64,000 nt of DNA, from positions 19,604 through 83,603 of the forward strand of contig CANRIA010000006.1 of assembly GCA_947630555.1 (NCBI GenBank), read 5' to 3'. The notes beneath the pieces were generated by a model. The model saw only the letters and a program-made list of their open reading frames with translations. It ran no database searches and was not told where the DNA came from. The stretch comes from an uncultured Clostridia bacterium (GTDB lineage Bacteria; Bacillota; Clostridia; Oscillospirales; Ruminococcaceae). This document shows positions 17,809 to 27,724 of this stretch, one piece after another (the first letter of the stretch is position 1; every line of letters starts with the position of its first letter). The translations under genes and the position numbers were made by a program.

Positions 17809-18687
17809 TTAGTTATCGTCGACATAAAGACCCATTTCTATAAGCTTTTTTATAACTTCTTCTCTATCCATACTGCCTTCTTTGAAGGCTTTTTTCATTC
17901 CCTCGCCAAAGCTTATGGTAGGCGGCGTTTTACTTGGCTGCCTCGCAGACAATTGAACAGGGGTAAATCCGCGGTTTATCTTCAGGTGAGAATTGTTTAC
18001 AAAATCACTTAAAACCGCAACAAAATTTTTTGCTTCTTCTACGTGTTCAAACTGAAAGCCTTTCCACTCAAGATAATCAAATGTATCACCCAACATATCA
18101 CCTGAGTTTTCTGTCAGATAAACTATGTGGTCAAAAAGCTGCTGTGAAAACGGTATTTGCCCATACGTATCATCTAACGCAGGCATAAAACACTCAGAAA
18201 ACTTTTTGCCCTTATATTTGCCGCTGCCAAACTTCATATTATCAATAAGCGGTCGCAGTTTTTCATCGTGATACGGGTGCGCGGCGACTGTGAGAAGGTC
18301 GGGCTTGTCGTAAAGCGGCTTATATTGCTGCCTGTCTACAATTTCATACAGCCAGTTGAACTTATAATATCCCGAAAAGACGATGCTTCTGTCAACAATA
18401 AAACGATGGACATCTATGCGCTTTTCTTCAGAAAAGATCTCATCTGCCTCAAAGACATAATAAGGCACATTTTCACGTCTTGCGACTGCCGAAAAGTCTA
18501 CAAACTGCTTCTTATGTATTTTGGGCTCAAACTTTTTGAAGACCTTCCACGCATCATCAAGCATTACAATGCCGTAGAGCGATGCAAAGGCTTCATAATA
18601 TTTATGCAGCACATCTGCGGTATGCTTATCCCATGCTGAAAGAAGCTTGTCTATATTTTTCTGTGAAAGAGGCTTTGGATATGACAT
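17809..18687 (-). CDS. Unrecognised 292-aa soluble protein
   Basis: The start chosen is the ATG at 18685-18687 (MSYPKPLSQK), directly behind AAGGAG; a longer in-frame start lacks a ribosome-binding site. The protein is soluble and mixed alpha/beta, aromatic-rich (DRSIVFSGYYKFNWLYEIVD), with a C-terminal segment DREEVIKKLIEMGLYVDDN that looks like a short helical bundle. It has no signal peptide, no membrane segment and no catalytic motif I can name. It is transcribed alone between the GGDEF gene (convergent) and an XRE regulator (divergent). I do not assign a function. Confidence 0.7.
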   Translation of the reverse strand: MSYPKPLSQKNIDKLLSAWDKHTADVLHKYYEAFASLYGIVMLDDAWKVFKKFEPKIHKKQFVDFSAVARRENVPYYVFEADEIFSEEKRIDVHRFIVDRSIVFSGYYKFNWLYEIVDRQQYKPLYDKPDLLTVAAHPYHDEKLRPLIDNMKFGSGKYKGKKFSECFMPALDDTYGQIPFSQQLFDHIVYLTENSGDMLGDTFDYLEWKGFQFEHVEEAKNFVAVLSDFVNNSHLKINRGFTPVQLSARQPSKTPPTISFGEGMKKAFKEGSMDREEVIKKLIEMGLYVDDN

Positions 18688-18797
18688 AATAATACTCCTT
18701 AAAAAACATATAGTGAGTTTATAATAGCACAAAAATCGTGTTTTGTCAACCTGCCGCGGCTGCGTGAGAATTTATTGTGAAAATTACCGCTTCTCTC

Positions 18798-18826
18798 TTG
18801 ATTTAACTTTTGCGATGTGTTATAAT
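18798..18826 (+). promoter_or_regulatory. Promoter of the XRE regulator
   Basis: -35 TTGATT at 18798-18803, 17-bp spacer, -10 TATAAT at 18821-18826, 34 bp before the ATG. Confidence 0.65.
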
Positions 18827-18859
18827 CAATGTAGTAAACTTGTATGAAAGGAATACGCG

Positions 18860-19486
18860 ATGAAAGACCTTAAACCTATTATCGCCAAGAACATAAGTGT
18901 TTTGCGGCAGGGCATGGGTATGACGCAGCTGGAGCTTTCGGAAAGGCTGCATTACTCTGACAAGGCTATATCGAAATGGGAGCGCGGCGAGTCGATACCC
19001 GATGTTATTGTGCTGAAAGAAATTGCTGATATTTTCGGTGTTACGCTGGACTATCTGGTACAGTCGGAGCACTCGTCTCCGCCGAAGCCCACTACCCTGC
19101 CCCCTGAGCAGAAAATGCGCAATCACGGTTTTATTGCAGGCATGGGCGTTATGCTGGTATGGTTCGTGGCGGCATTCGTATATTTTATAATCGACACTGT
19201 TTCAAAAGGCTCGCTGCCTTCTTGGATAAGTTTTGTATATGCTGTGCCTGCTTCAATGATAGTATGGCTGGTGTTCAACTCGGCATGGTTCAATGCGCGG
19301 CGAAATTTTCTGATAGTATCACTGCTTGTGTGGTCGCTGCTGGGGGCGGTATATGTACATCTGCTTGCTGTGGGGCACAACGTATGGAAGATATTTATAT
19401 TCGGCGCGATAGGGCAAGTGATAATAATTTTATGGTCGCGGCTGAGTTACAAGTCAAAAGAGCCTGCGGCTGAAAACAAAAAATAA
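18860..19486 (+). CDS. XRE-family transcriptional regulator with C-terminal membrane segments
   Basis: This is a 208-residue protein. The N-terminal HTH of the XRE/Cro type spans about 8-62 (ISVLRQGMGMTQLELSERLH, then AISKWERGESIPD). After a Pro-rich linker (SSPPKPTTLPPEQ) the C-terminal half has about four hydrophobic segments, so it is predicted to be a membrane-tethered DNA-binding protein. Such HTH-plus-membrane proteins are common in Clostridia and often of unknown target. It is monocistronic with its own promoter and terminator. Confidence 0.82.
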   Translation: MKDLKPIIAKNISVLRQGMGMTQLELSERLHYSDKAISKWERGESIPDVIVLKEIADIFGVTLDYLVQSEHSSPPKPTTLPPEQKMRNHGFIAGMGVMLVWFVAAFVYFIIDTVSKGSLPSWISFVYAVPASMIVWLVFNSAWFNARRNFLIVSLLVWSLLGAVYVHLLAVGHNVWKIFIFGAIGQVIIILWSRLSYKSKEPAAENKK

Positions 19487-19491
19487 ACAGC

Positions 19492-19527
19492 AAGAGCAGT
19501 TCGCTTAAAACGGACTGCTCTTTTTGT
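19492..19527. terminator. Bidirectional terminator
   Basis: A perfect 9-bp stem AAGAGCAGT (19492-19500) / ACTGCTCTT (19514-19522) plus TTTG lies between the convergent XRE gene and the topoisomerase A-subunit gene. Confidence 0.85.
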
Positions 19528-19529
19528 TA

Positions 19530-21782
19530 TTACTCGCTGTCGGTAAACATGGATATTTGGTCGGGGTCTTCAATATCTTTTGCAAACGGGCCTGCGGCAG
19601 GTATGCTCTTTACTACAAATTTTGAATACTTCTCGGCTGTTTTGCTGTCTACCGCATAGGCTTTTTCGACGGTTGCTTTGGCTTTGAGTGTCATAGCGGC
19701 AACGCCTATGGTACTGCGCGAAGACTTGGGCAGCATAAGCGCGGTATCAAAGATTATCATTCTGCCGTTGGTACTGCGCATAAGCAGATAGCCGTTTTCC
19801 TCTACATACACAAGCGCCACAAGTTTTGACTTATCGGAATATGCGTTAGTCAGCTTTTTGCGATTAGTCTTGGTCTCATACGCGCTGAGGGGCACTTTGG
19901 CGACCTTTCCGTTTTCAAACACAAACAGCAGATAGCCTTTATAGTCGGTAGTCGGCACAAGCGCAAAGAAGCTCTCGCCGTCATCAAAGCCGAGTTTTGC
20001 AGGCACATAGTCTCCCAGTGCGCTTGCCTTGGTATCATCAAACTGCGAAGCCCTTGACTTATACACCGTTGCTTTATCGGTAAAGAACAAAAGCTCGGTC
20101 TTGTTGGTGGAATCAAACTCGGAGAGCATTTCGTCGCCCTCTTTGAGTTTATGCGCGCCGCTCATTCTCAGCGACTGCGGAGTTATCTTCTTGAAATAGC
20201 CGCTCTTTGTTATAAATATTCTGCACTGATAGTCGGGGGTATCGTCGACCTCTTCTTCCGCCTCATCTTCTACAGAATATATAAACTGCGTTCTGCGCTC
20301 CTGACCGTACTTTGCGGCAACATCTTTAAGCTCTGAAATAATGACGTTTTTCACTCGCCTGTCGCTGCCCAGAATATCTTCAAGGTCTGCAATTTCATCA
20401 AGCAGGTCTTGTATATCTTTGGTGCGGTTGAGGATATACTCACGGTTTAAGTGGCGCAGTTTAATTTCTGCAACATACTCAGCCTGAATTTTATCTATGC
20501 CAAAACCTACCATAAGGTTGGGAACAACGTCTGCCTCATTTTCGGTATTGCGCACTATTTTTACCGCTTTATCAATATCGAGCAGTATCTTTTCAAGACC
20601 TTGCAGCAGGTGCAGCTTGTCCTTCTTTTTATCGAGGTCATACTGCGTTCTGCGCTTTACGCAGCCCATGCGGAATTTTACCCATTCTCTGATTATATCG
20701 TAAACGCCCATTACCTTGGGGTAGCCGTCTACAAGAATATTGAAATTGCAGGCATAGGTATCCTGAAGCGGTGTCATTCTGAACAGCTTTTGCATGAGCT
20801 TTTCGGGGTCTGTGCCGCGTTTTAAGTCTATAGCTATATGCAGACCCTTAAGGTCTGTTTCGTCACGGACATATGAAATTTCTTTTATCTTGCCTGCCTT
20901 TACATGCGCGGCTATTTTTTCAATTATTGCTTCTATTGTGGCAGTAGGGGGTATTTGGGTTATATCTATGCAGTTTGCAGACTTATCATAAGAATATTTT
21001 GCTCTGAATTTCAGTGATCCCCTGCCCGTTCTATAAATATTATCAAGCTCGCTCTCGTCGTATATCATATAAGCGCCGCCTGCAAAGTCTGGGCCTTTGA
21101 GAGTTTCAAGCGCATTGTGATTTGGGTCTCGCATAAGGGCTATGGTAGTTTCACACACCTCGGCAAGGTTGAAAGAACACACCTGTGATGCCATTGCCAC
21201 GCCTATGCCGACATTTGCGTTTACTAATACGCTTGGGAATGTTGCAGGAAAAAGAGTCGGCTCCTGCTGGGTGTTATCATAGTTAGGAACGAAGTCAACG
21301 GTATCCTTATCAATATCCTTGAACAGTTCCGCACATATCGGCTCCAGCTTTACCTCTGTATATCGGTATGCTGCATACGCCATATCACGTGAATACGCCT
21401 TGCCAAAGTTTCCTTTTGAATCTACATAAGGGTGCAGAAGCGTTTCGTTGCCGCGCGCAAGGCGCACCATGGTTTCGTATATAGAAGCATCACCATGAGG
21501 ATTTAGCTGCATAGTTCTGCCGACTACATTTGCGGACTTAGTTCTTGCGCCCTGCAAAAGCCCCATTTTATACATGGTATAAAGCAGCTTTCTGTGCGAG
21601 GGTTTGAAGCCGTCTATCTCAGGAAATGAGCGCGAAACGTTCACGCTGACGGCATACGGCATATAGTTCTTTTCAAGTGTTACGGGTATGCGCTCCTCTA
21701 CTATCTGTCCTGCGCCCTTTATATAGCCGTTTATAGCAGGCGCTTTCTTTTCCTGCTCGAGCTGTTTTTTCTTTCTTGCCAT
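19530..21782 (-). CDS. Divergent type IIA DNA topoisomerase subunit A (GyrA/ParC-like)
   Basis: This is the breakage-reunion subunit of a type IIA topoisomerase, 750 residues. The winged-helix region begins with FPEIDGFKPSHRKLLYTMY (about 53-71), where normal GyrA/ParC have DGLKPVHRR. The QLNPHGDASIYETMVRLAR block is at about 92-110 and the catalytic tyrosine is Y141 in AAYRYTEVKL. The C-terminal beta-pinwheel is short and has no clear GyrA box. It lies 26 bp downstream of its partner B subunit. The divergence at normally invariant motifs suggests an extra topoisomerase rather than the housekeeping gyrase or topo IV. Confidence 0.85.
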   Translation of the reverse strand: MARKKKQLEQEKKAPAINGYIKGAGQIVEERIPVTLEKNYMPYAVSVNVSRSFPEIDGFKPSHRKLLYTMYKMGLLQGARTKSANVVGRTMQLNPHGDASIYETMVRLARGNETLLHPYVDSKGNFGKAYSRDMAYAAYRYTEVKLEPICAELFKDIDKDTVDFVPNYDNTQQEPTLFPATFPSVLVNANVGIGVAMASQVCSFNLAEVCETTIALMRDPNHNALETLKGPDFAGGAYMIYDESELDNIYRTGRGSLKFRAKYSYDKSANCIDITQIPPTATIEAIIEKIAAHVKAGKIKEISYVRDETDLKGLHIAIDLKRGTDPEKLMQKLFRMTPLQDTYACNFNILVDGYPKVMGVYDIIREWVKFRMGCVKRRTQYDLDKKKDKLHLLQGLEKILLDIDKAVKIVRNTENEADVVPNLMVGFGIDKIQAEYVAEIKLRHLNREYILNRTKDIQDLLDEIADLEDILGSDRRVKNVIISELKDVAAKYGQERRTQFIYSVEDEAEEEVDDTPDYQCRIFITKSGYFKKITPQSLRMSGAHKLKEGDEMLSEFDSTNKTELLFFTDKATVYKSRASQFDDTKASALGDYVPAKLGFDDGESFFALVPTTDYKGYLLFVFENGKVAKVPLSAYETKTNRKKLTNAYSDKSKLVALVYVEENGYLLMRSTNGRMIIFDTALMLPKSSRSTIGVAAMTLKAKATVEKAYAVDSKTAEKYSKFVVKSIPAAGPFAKDIEDPDQISMFTDSE

Positions 21783-21808
21783 TTATGTTTTCTGCCTTTC
21801 GATCTTGT

Positions 21809-23791
21809 TTATGATATATCAGCCATTTCAAGGTAATCCTTGCCGTTGATAGCTATGAAATCTTTTCTGCCCTGCAAATTGTCGCCCAGCAGCATATCGA
21901 ACATATACTCGGTAAAATCGGCTTCGTCGGGGACTATCTGTATAAGCCTGCGTGTTGCAGGGTCCATGGTGGTCAGAGCCATCATTTCGGGCTCATTCTC
22001 GCCAAGACCTTTTGAGCGCTGTATAGTATACTTTTCATCGCCTATTATCTGCAATATCTCTGACTTTTCCCTGTCATCATATGCAAAATAGGTCTGTTCT
22101 TTAGTGGTTATCTCATAAAGCGGCGATTCTGCTATATAAACATACCCTTTTTCGATTAGTGTCGGGGTAAGCCTATAAAGCATGGTAAGTATCAGCGTGC
22201 GTATCTGAAAGCCGTCAACGTCGGCATCTGTACAGATTATTATTTTGTTCCAGCGCAGGTTATCGAGAGAGAAGCTTGAAAGCTCTTTGTTGGACTTTGA
22301 TTTTACCTCAACGCCGCAGCCCAGAACTTTCAAAAGGTCGGTTATTATTTCGCTTTTGAATATCTTGTCGTAATCTACTTTAAGGCAGTTGAGTATCTTG
22401 CCCCTTACAGGCATAACCGCCTGAAATTCTGCGTTTCTTGCCATTTTTACAGAGCCCAGCGCCGAGTCGCCCTCAACAATATAAAGCTCTCTTTGTGAGA
22501 CATCTTTCGAGCGGCAGTCAACAAACTTTTGCACCATGTTTGAAAGGTCTATCTGCTTTGAGAGGGTGTTTTTTATATTCTGTCTTGCGGTATCGGCTCT
22601 TTCACGGCTGCGCTTGTTTATAATTACCTGCTCGGCGATTTTCACTGCTTCGTCGGGGTTTTCTATAAAGTATACTTCAAGCTGATGTTTGAGAAAGTCG
22701 GTCATGCACTCTTGAATAAACTTGTTGGTGACGGCTTTCTTAGTCTGGTTGGCATAAGAAGTCATTGTGGAAAAGGAGCTTGAAACCAGCACAAGGCAGT
22801 CTTCAATATCAACAAACTTTATAGGCGCTTCGTTTTTAAGATATTTGCCGTTTTGTTTGAGATAGTTATCTATCTGGTAGCGGAAAGCATTTTTGACCGC
22901 ATCGGCAGGTGCGCCGCCATGTTCAAGAAAACTTGAATTATGGTAGTATTCGCACATTTTTACTTTATTTGAAAACGTAAACGCGACACTTAGCTTAACC
23001 TTATAGTCGTCCATATCGGCTCTGTCTCTGCCGACCCTTTGGGCATCACAGCTATAAATTGAAGTCAGCGCGCTGTCGCCTGCTATTTCTTTTACATAGT
23101 CGGTTATGCCGTTTTCATAAAGAAATATCTGCTCTTCAAAGCTGCCGTTTTCTTTCTGATAGCGGAAAACAAACTTCACACGAGGATTTACGACCGCCTG
23201 ACGTTTGAGCATTTCTTCAAAGTATTCTTTAGGAATGGCTATATCGGTAAAAACGTCAAGGTCGGGCTTCCAGCGATGCTTAGTGCCCGTTTTTTTAGAG
23301 CCTGTTTCCTCTTTTTTAAGCTTGCCGACGGGCTTGCCCTTTTCAAAGTGCATATCATAGCGGCAGCCGTCACGGTTTACGGTAACGTCCATATATTCGG
23401 AAGAATACTGCGTTGCGCACGCGCCAAGACCGTTAAGACCCAGCGAAAACTGATAATTCTCGCCTTCGTTGTTGTTATATTTGCCGCCTGCATACAATTC
23501 ACAATAGACAAGCTCCCAGTTATATCTGCCAGCCGCCTTATTGTAGTCCATAGGGCAGCCTCTGCCGAAGTCCTCGACTTCAATGCTGTTGTCGTTATAG
23601 TAGGTAACGTTTATCCTGTCACCGTAGCCCTCGCGCGCCTCGTCGATAGAGTTTGAGACTATCTCGAACACCGAATGTTCGCAGCCTTCCAGCCCGTCAG
23701 AGCCGAAAATTACGGCAGGACGTTTTCTTACCCTGTCCTCGCCCTCCAAGGCGACTATCGTTTCGTTGTCATAAGTTTTTTTGTTAGCCAT
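21809..23791 (-). CDS. Divergent type IIA DNA topoisomerase subunit B (GyrB/ParE-like)
   Basis: This is the ATPase and TOPRIM subunit paired with the preceding gene product; 660 residues from the ATG at 23789-23791 (MANKKTYDN), chosen for AGGGTGG just upstream. The GHKL motifs are present but altered: EIVSNSIDEA, EDFGRGCPMD (normally DNGRGIP) and a LGLNGLGA lid (normally GLHGVGA). TOPRIM residues are retained: EGDSALGS near 439 and DADVDG near 520. The start overlaps the stop of an upstream small membrane protein gene by 8 nt. The function as topoisomerase is likely; the special role is unknown. Confidence 0.85.
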   Translation of the reverse strand: MANKKTYDNETIVALEGEDRVRKRPAVIFGSDGLEGCEHSVFEIVSNSIDEAREGYGDRINVTYYNDNSIEVEDFGRGCPMDYNKAAGRYNWELVYCELYAGGKYNNNEGENYQFSLGLNGLGACATQYSSEYMDVTVNRDGCRYDMHFEKGKPVGKLKKEETGSKKTGTKHRWKPDLDVFTDIAIPKEYFEEMLKRQAVVNPRVKFVFRYQKENGSFEEQIFLYENGITDYVKEIAGDSALTSIYSCDAQRVGRDRADMDDYKVKLSVAFTFSNKVKMCEYYHNSSFLEHGGAPADAVKNAFRYQIDNYLKQNGKYLKNEAPIKFVDIEDCLVLVSSSFSTMTSYANQTKKAVTNKFIQECMTDFLKHQLEVYFIENPDEAVKIAEQVIINKRSRERADTARQNIKNTLSKQIDLSNMVQKFVDCRSKDVSQRELYIVEGDSALGSVKMARNAEFQAVMPVRGKILNCLKVDYDKIFKSEIITDLLKVLGCGVEVKSKSNKELSSFSLDNLRWNKIIICTDADVDGFQIRTLILTMLYRLTPTLIEKGYVYIAESPLYEITTKEQTYFAYDDREKSEILQIIGDEKYTIQRSKGLGENEPEMMALTTMDPATRRLIQIVPDEADFTEYMFDMLLGDNLQGRKDFIAINGKDYLEMADIS

Positions 23792-24170
23792 TTGTTCCAC
23801 CCTGATCTTTTATTTCTGTATTTTCGTTGTTTTCTGCGTTTTCTGCTTTCGCGGCGGCTGCCTTTTTGCTGTTTGAAACTATTATCCACACAACAAGCAA
23901 AACTGCCTCGCACACTATAAGCGCGACTGACGTGCCAAGCGACAAAAACTTCTTTATAAGTATATAGTCTATTCCTGCAAGATAGATACCCACATTTACA
24001 AGGTTTAAGCCTTTGAAGAATATCCACAATGCGGCAGGCACTATTGCCGCAAGCCCCAGAAGCCCCTCTGCCTGCGCTGAAATGCTCCAAAGCTCAAGGG
24101 CGCTGCCTATCATTATAACTGCAAAAGCGGCAACTATTACCGCCGCCAGCGATATATAGAATTTTTTCAT
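23784..24170 (-). CDS. Small membrane protein translationally coupled to the topoisomerase pair
   Basis: This is a 128-residue protein from the ATG at 24168-24170 (MKKFYISLAAV), chosen because GGAGGACAAG lies upstream; the long upstream extension is unlikely. It has about four hydrophobic segments followed by a short Ala/Glu/Asn-rich tail (KAAAAKAENAENNENTE). Its stop codon overlaps the start of the topoisomerase B-subunit gene (ATGGCTAA). I do not recognise the family. Confidence 0.7.
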   Translation of the reverse strand: MKKFYISLAAVIVAAFAVIMIGSALELWSISAQAEGLLGLAAIVPAALWIFFKGLNLVNVGIYLAGIDYILIKKFLSLGTSVALIVCEAVLLVVWIIVSNSKKAAAAKAENAENNENTEIKDQGGTNG

Positions 24171-24308
24171 ATTATCACTTGTCCTCCCATGGGAATTTGA
24201 ACACATACATATATAGTATATCACAATTCTGCCGCAAATGCAAGCATTTTGGACGAAGGCTTTGCAACATTTTTTATCGGCGTTCACACAAAGTTCAGTA
24301 TATTGTTA

Positions 24309-24337
24309 TTGCAATTCGACAAAAGGTATGATATAAT
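24309..24337 (+). promoter_or_regulatory. carB promoter and leader
   Basis: -35 TTGCAA at 24309-24314, 17-bp spacer, -10 TATAAT at 24332-24337. The following leader of about 120 nt contains GC-rich imperfect stems around 24372-24395 and 24422-24443. I saw no recognisable PyrR-binding consensus. Confidence 0.65.
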
Positions 24338-24463
24338 ATATAAAGATAATCAAATGTCGTTATATATTTGGCGGTCATTAAAAAAATCGCCAAAAAATTT
24401 TGCCTAAACTTTGTAAAAATGCCCGGCTGTTCGCAGGCTGCCGGAAGCAACGGAGGAATATTT

Positions 24464-27400
24464 ATGGAAAAACAACCGCAGAAAAAAGTGCTTATTATCG
24501 GCTCAGGGCCTATTATAATAGGTCAGGCGTGCGAGTTTGACTACTCCGGCACACAGGCGTGCAAGGCTCTGCGCAGTCTGGGTCACAAGATAGTACTTGT
24601 AAACTCAAATCCCGCAACTATCATGACAGACCCCGGCATTGCAGATGTTACCTACATTGAGCCGCTGAATGCAAAGCGTCTTGAAGAAATTATTGCGAAA
24701 GAGCGCCCCGACTGGCTTTTGCCCAACCTTGGCGGTCAGAGCGGACTTAACCTTTGCTCGGAACTGGACAGGCTGGGCGTTTTGAAAAAGTACGGCGTGC
24801 AGGTAATAGGCGTACAGATAGATGCTATTGAGCGCGGCGAAGACAGAATAGAATTTAAAAAGACTATGAACAAGCTGGGCATTGATATGGCGCGCAGTGA
24901 GGTTGCATACTCGGTAGATGAGGCGCTTGCGATCGCGGACAATCTGGGATACCCTGTTGTTTTGCGCCCTGCATACACTATGGGCGGCACAGGCGGCGGC
25001 TTGGTATACAATGTTGATGAACTGAAGACGGTATGCGCGAGGGGCTTGCAGGCATCACTCGTGGGTCAGGTGCTGGTCGAAGAATCCGTTCTCGGCTGGG
25101 AAGAGCTGGAACTTGAAGTTGTTCGTGACAAGGACGGCAACATGATAACCGTTTGCTTTATAGAAAACATTGACCCTCTGGGAGTACACACGGGCGACAG
25201 TTTTTGTTCTGCGCCTATGCTGACTATACCCGAAGATGTTCAGGCGGAGCTTCAGCGGCAGGCATACGCAATAGTTGATGCAATACAGGTAATAGGCGGC
25301 ACGAACGTACAGTTTGCACGCGACCCCGAAACGGGCAGGATAATAGTTATAGAGATAAATCCGAGGACTTCGCGCTCATCGGCCTTGGCTTCAAAGGCGA
25401 CGGGCTTTCCTATCGCGCTTGTTTCGGCAAAGCTGGCTACGGGTCTTACACTTGCCGATATACCCTGCGGAAAGTATGGCAATCTTGCAAACTACAAGCC
25501 TGACGGCGACTATGTTGTTATAAAATTTGCGCGCTGGGCGTTTGAGAAATTCAAGAATGCGCAGGACAAGCTGGGCACGCAGATGAGGGCTGTTGGCGAG
25601 GTAATGTCTATAGGCAAGACATACAAAGAGGCTTTTCAGAAGGCTATAAGAAGCTTGGAAAAGGGCAGATACGGCTTGGGCTTTGCGAAAGATTTTGCAG
25701 ACAAGAGCAAGGACGAACTTATAAAAATGCTTTATCAGCCTTCAAGCGAGAGACAGTTTATAATGTATGAGGCGCTTCGCAAGGGTGCGACTGTTGACGA
25801 ACTTTGGGAGCTTACTAAGATAAAGAAGTATTTTATAGAGCAGATGAAAGAGCTTGTTGACGAGGAGAACGCGCTTATTGCAAACAAGGGCAGCGTTCCC
25901 GACACTGAAACTCTTGCGGCGGCGAAGAAAGACGGTTTTTCGGACAAGTATCTTTCTCAGATACTTGAAGTACCCGAGGAGGACATAAGAAACGCGCGCA
26001 AGGCGGCCGGAATTACCGAAGCCTGGCACAAGATACACGTTAGCGGCACGCCTGATGCAGGCTACTACTACTCTACCTACAACACCGCTGATACCTCGGA
26101 GGTATCGCAGGGCAAGCCTAAGATACTCATTCTCGGCAGCGGCCCTAACAGGATAGGTCAGGGCATTGAGTTTGACTACTGCTGTGTTCACGCGGCGAAT
26201 TCGCTGAGAAGCCTTGGTTTTGAGACGATAATGATAAACTGCAACCCTGAGACGGTATCTACCGACTATGACACCTCGGACAAGCTTTACTTTGAGCCGC
26301 TGACACTTGAGGACGTACTGAGCATTTACGAAAAAGAAAAGCCGGTTGGTGTTATAGCGCAGTTTGGCGGTCAGACGCCGCTGAACCTGGCTGCGGATCT
26401 GAAAAAGTACGGTGTGAACATTCTTGGCACGACACCCGAGACTATCGATCTTGCAGAGGACAGAGATCTGTTCCGCGCGATGATGGACAAGCTGTCTATC
26501 CCTATGCCGGAGTCGGGAATGGCTGTTACTGTAGATGAGGCTCTTGAAATTGCCGACAGGATAGGCTACCCTGTTATGGTGCGCCCGTCATACGTTCTGG
26601 GCGGCAGAGGCATGGAAGTTGTTCACGAGCCCGAAAGCCTGAAAGTATACATGGCGGCTGCGGTAGGTGTTACGCCTGACAGACCGATATTGATAGACCG
26701 TTTTCTGCACAATGCTACAGAATGTGAAGCAGATGCTATAAGCGACGGAGAGAATGTATTCGTGCCTGCGGTTATGGAGCACATAGAGCTTGCCGGCATA
26801 CACTCGGGCGACTCGGCTTGTATACTGCCCTCGCTCAACATCAGTGACGAAAACGTAAAGGTTATAAAAGAGTACACCAAAAAGATTGCCAAAGAAATGA
26901 ACGTTCGCGGACTTATGAATATGCAGTACGCAATTGAGGACGGCAAGGTGTTCGTGCTGGAGGCAAATCCGCGTGCATCGCGCACTGTGCCGCTGGTATC
27001 AAAAGTTTGCGGCATACAGATGATAGCTTTGGCGACAGAGATAATCACGAGCGAATTTACACACCGCCCCTCGCCTATTCTCTCTTTGAAAGAAAAGAAA
27101 TTCTCGCATTATGGCGTAAAAGAGGCTGTGTTCCCATTCAATATGTTCCCCGAGGTTGACCCGATACTGGGGCCTGAGATGCGCTCGACGGGCGAGGTGC
27201 TCGGCATTTCATCAAACTTTGGCGAGGCATACTACAAGGCGCAGGAGGCTACGCAGACGACTATAAAGACCTCGGGCACAGTGCTTATAAGCGTTAGTGA
27301 CCGCGACAAGGGCGAGCTTGAACAGGTGGCACGCGGCTTCAGCGATTGCGGATTCAAGATAGTTGCTACCAAAGGCACTGCTGACTTTATCAAAAAATGC

Positions 27401-27685
27401 GGCATTGAGTGCGAGAGCGTTCACAAGCTGCAAGAGGGCAGACCAAACATTCTTGACATGATATCGAACGGTCAGGTGGATATTATCATCAACACGCCCG
27501 ACGACAAGCAGGGCACTGCGGACGACAGCTACATCAGAAAGAGCGCTATTCGCAGCAGGGTGTTCTATGTTACGACCATGGCGGCGGCAAAGGCTACCAT
27601 TGAGGGCATAAAGGCTGTTACTAAGCAGTCGCCCGACCATATAAAGTCGCTTCAGGAATATCACAGCGAGATAGTTGATGCATAA
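24464..27685 (+). CDS. carB: Carbamoyl-phosphate synthase large subunit
   Basis: CarB makes carbamoyl phosphate from ammonia, bicarbonate and two ATP for pyrimidine and arginine synthesis. It has 1073 residues from the ATG at 24464 (MEKQPQKKVLIIGSGPIIIG), behind GGAGG; an upstream in-frame extension is not needed. The two homologous ATP-grasp halves are evident: LIIGSGPIIIGQACEFDYSG near the N-terminus and ILGSGPNRIGQGIEFDYC near 556. A C-terminal MGS-like allosteric domain starts at about 935. The small subunit carA is not adjacent here. A 209-bp palindromic repeat follows. Confidence 0.97.
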   Translation: MEKQPQKKVLIIGSGPIIIGQACEFDYSGTQACKALRSLGHKIVLVNSNPATIMTDPGIADVTYIEPLNAKRLEEIIAKERPDWLLPNLGGQSGLNLCSELDRLGVLKKYGVQVIGVQIDAIERGEDRIEFKKTMNKLGIDMARSEVAYSVDEALAIADNLGYPVVLRPAYTMGGTGGGLVYNVDELKTVCARGLQASLVGQVLVEESVLGWEELELEVVRDKDGNMITVCFIENIDPLGVHTGDSFCSAPMLTIPEDVQAELQRQAYAIVDAIQVIGGTNVQFARDPETGRIIVIEINPRTSRSSALASKATGFPIALVSAKLATGLTLADIPCGKYGNLANYKPDGDYVVIKFARWAFEKFKNAQDKLGTQMRAVGEVMSIGKTYKEAFQKAIRSLEKGRYGLGFAKDFADKSKDELIKMLYQPSSERQFIMYEALRKGATVDELWELTKIKKYFIEQMKELVDEENALIANKGSVPDTETLAAAKKDGFSDKYLSQILEVPEEDIRNARKAAGITEAWHKIHVSGTPDAGYYYSTYNTADTSEVSQGKPKILILGSGPNRIGQGIEFDYCCVHAANSLRSLGFETIMINCNPETVSTDYDTSDKLYFEPLTLEDVLSIYEKEKPVGVIAQFGGQTPLNLAADLKKYGVNILGTTPETIDLAEDRDLFRAMMDKLSIPMPESGMAVTVDEALEIADRIGYPVMVRPSYVLGGRGMEVVHEPESLKVYMAAAVGVTPDRPILIDRFLHNATECEADAISDGENVFVPAVMEHIELAGIHSGDSACILPSLNISDENVKVIKEYTKKIAKEMNVRGLMNMQYAIEDGKVFVLEANPRASRTVPLVSKVCGIQMIALATEIITSEFTHRPSPILSLKEKKFSHYGVKEAVFPFNMFPEVDPILGPEMRSTGEVLGISSNFGEAYYKAQEATQTTIKTSGTVLISVSDRDKGELEQVARGFSDCGFKIVATKGTADFIKKCGIECESVHKLQEGRPNILDMISNGQVDIIINTPDDKQGTADDSYIRKSAIRSRVFYVTTMAAAKATIEGIKAVTKQSPDHIKSLQEYHSEIVDA

Positions 27686-27724
27686 GATGAATTGGAATTT
27701 ATCTGCTATACCTGTTTTTCTTTT

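Noticed and set aside
24344..24463. PyrR-type attenuator or T-box in the carB leader
   Set aside because: There are GC-rich imperfect stems but no anti-terminator consensus, no T-box sequence and no T run.
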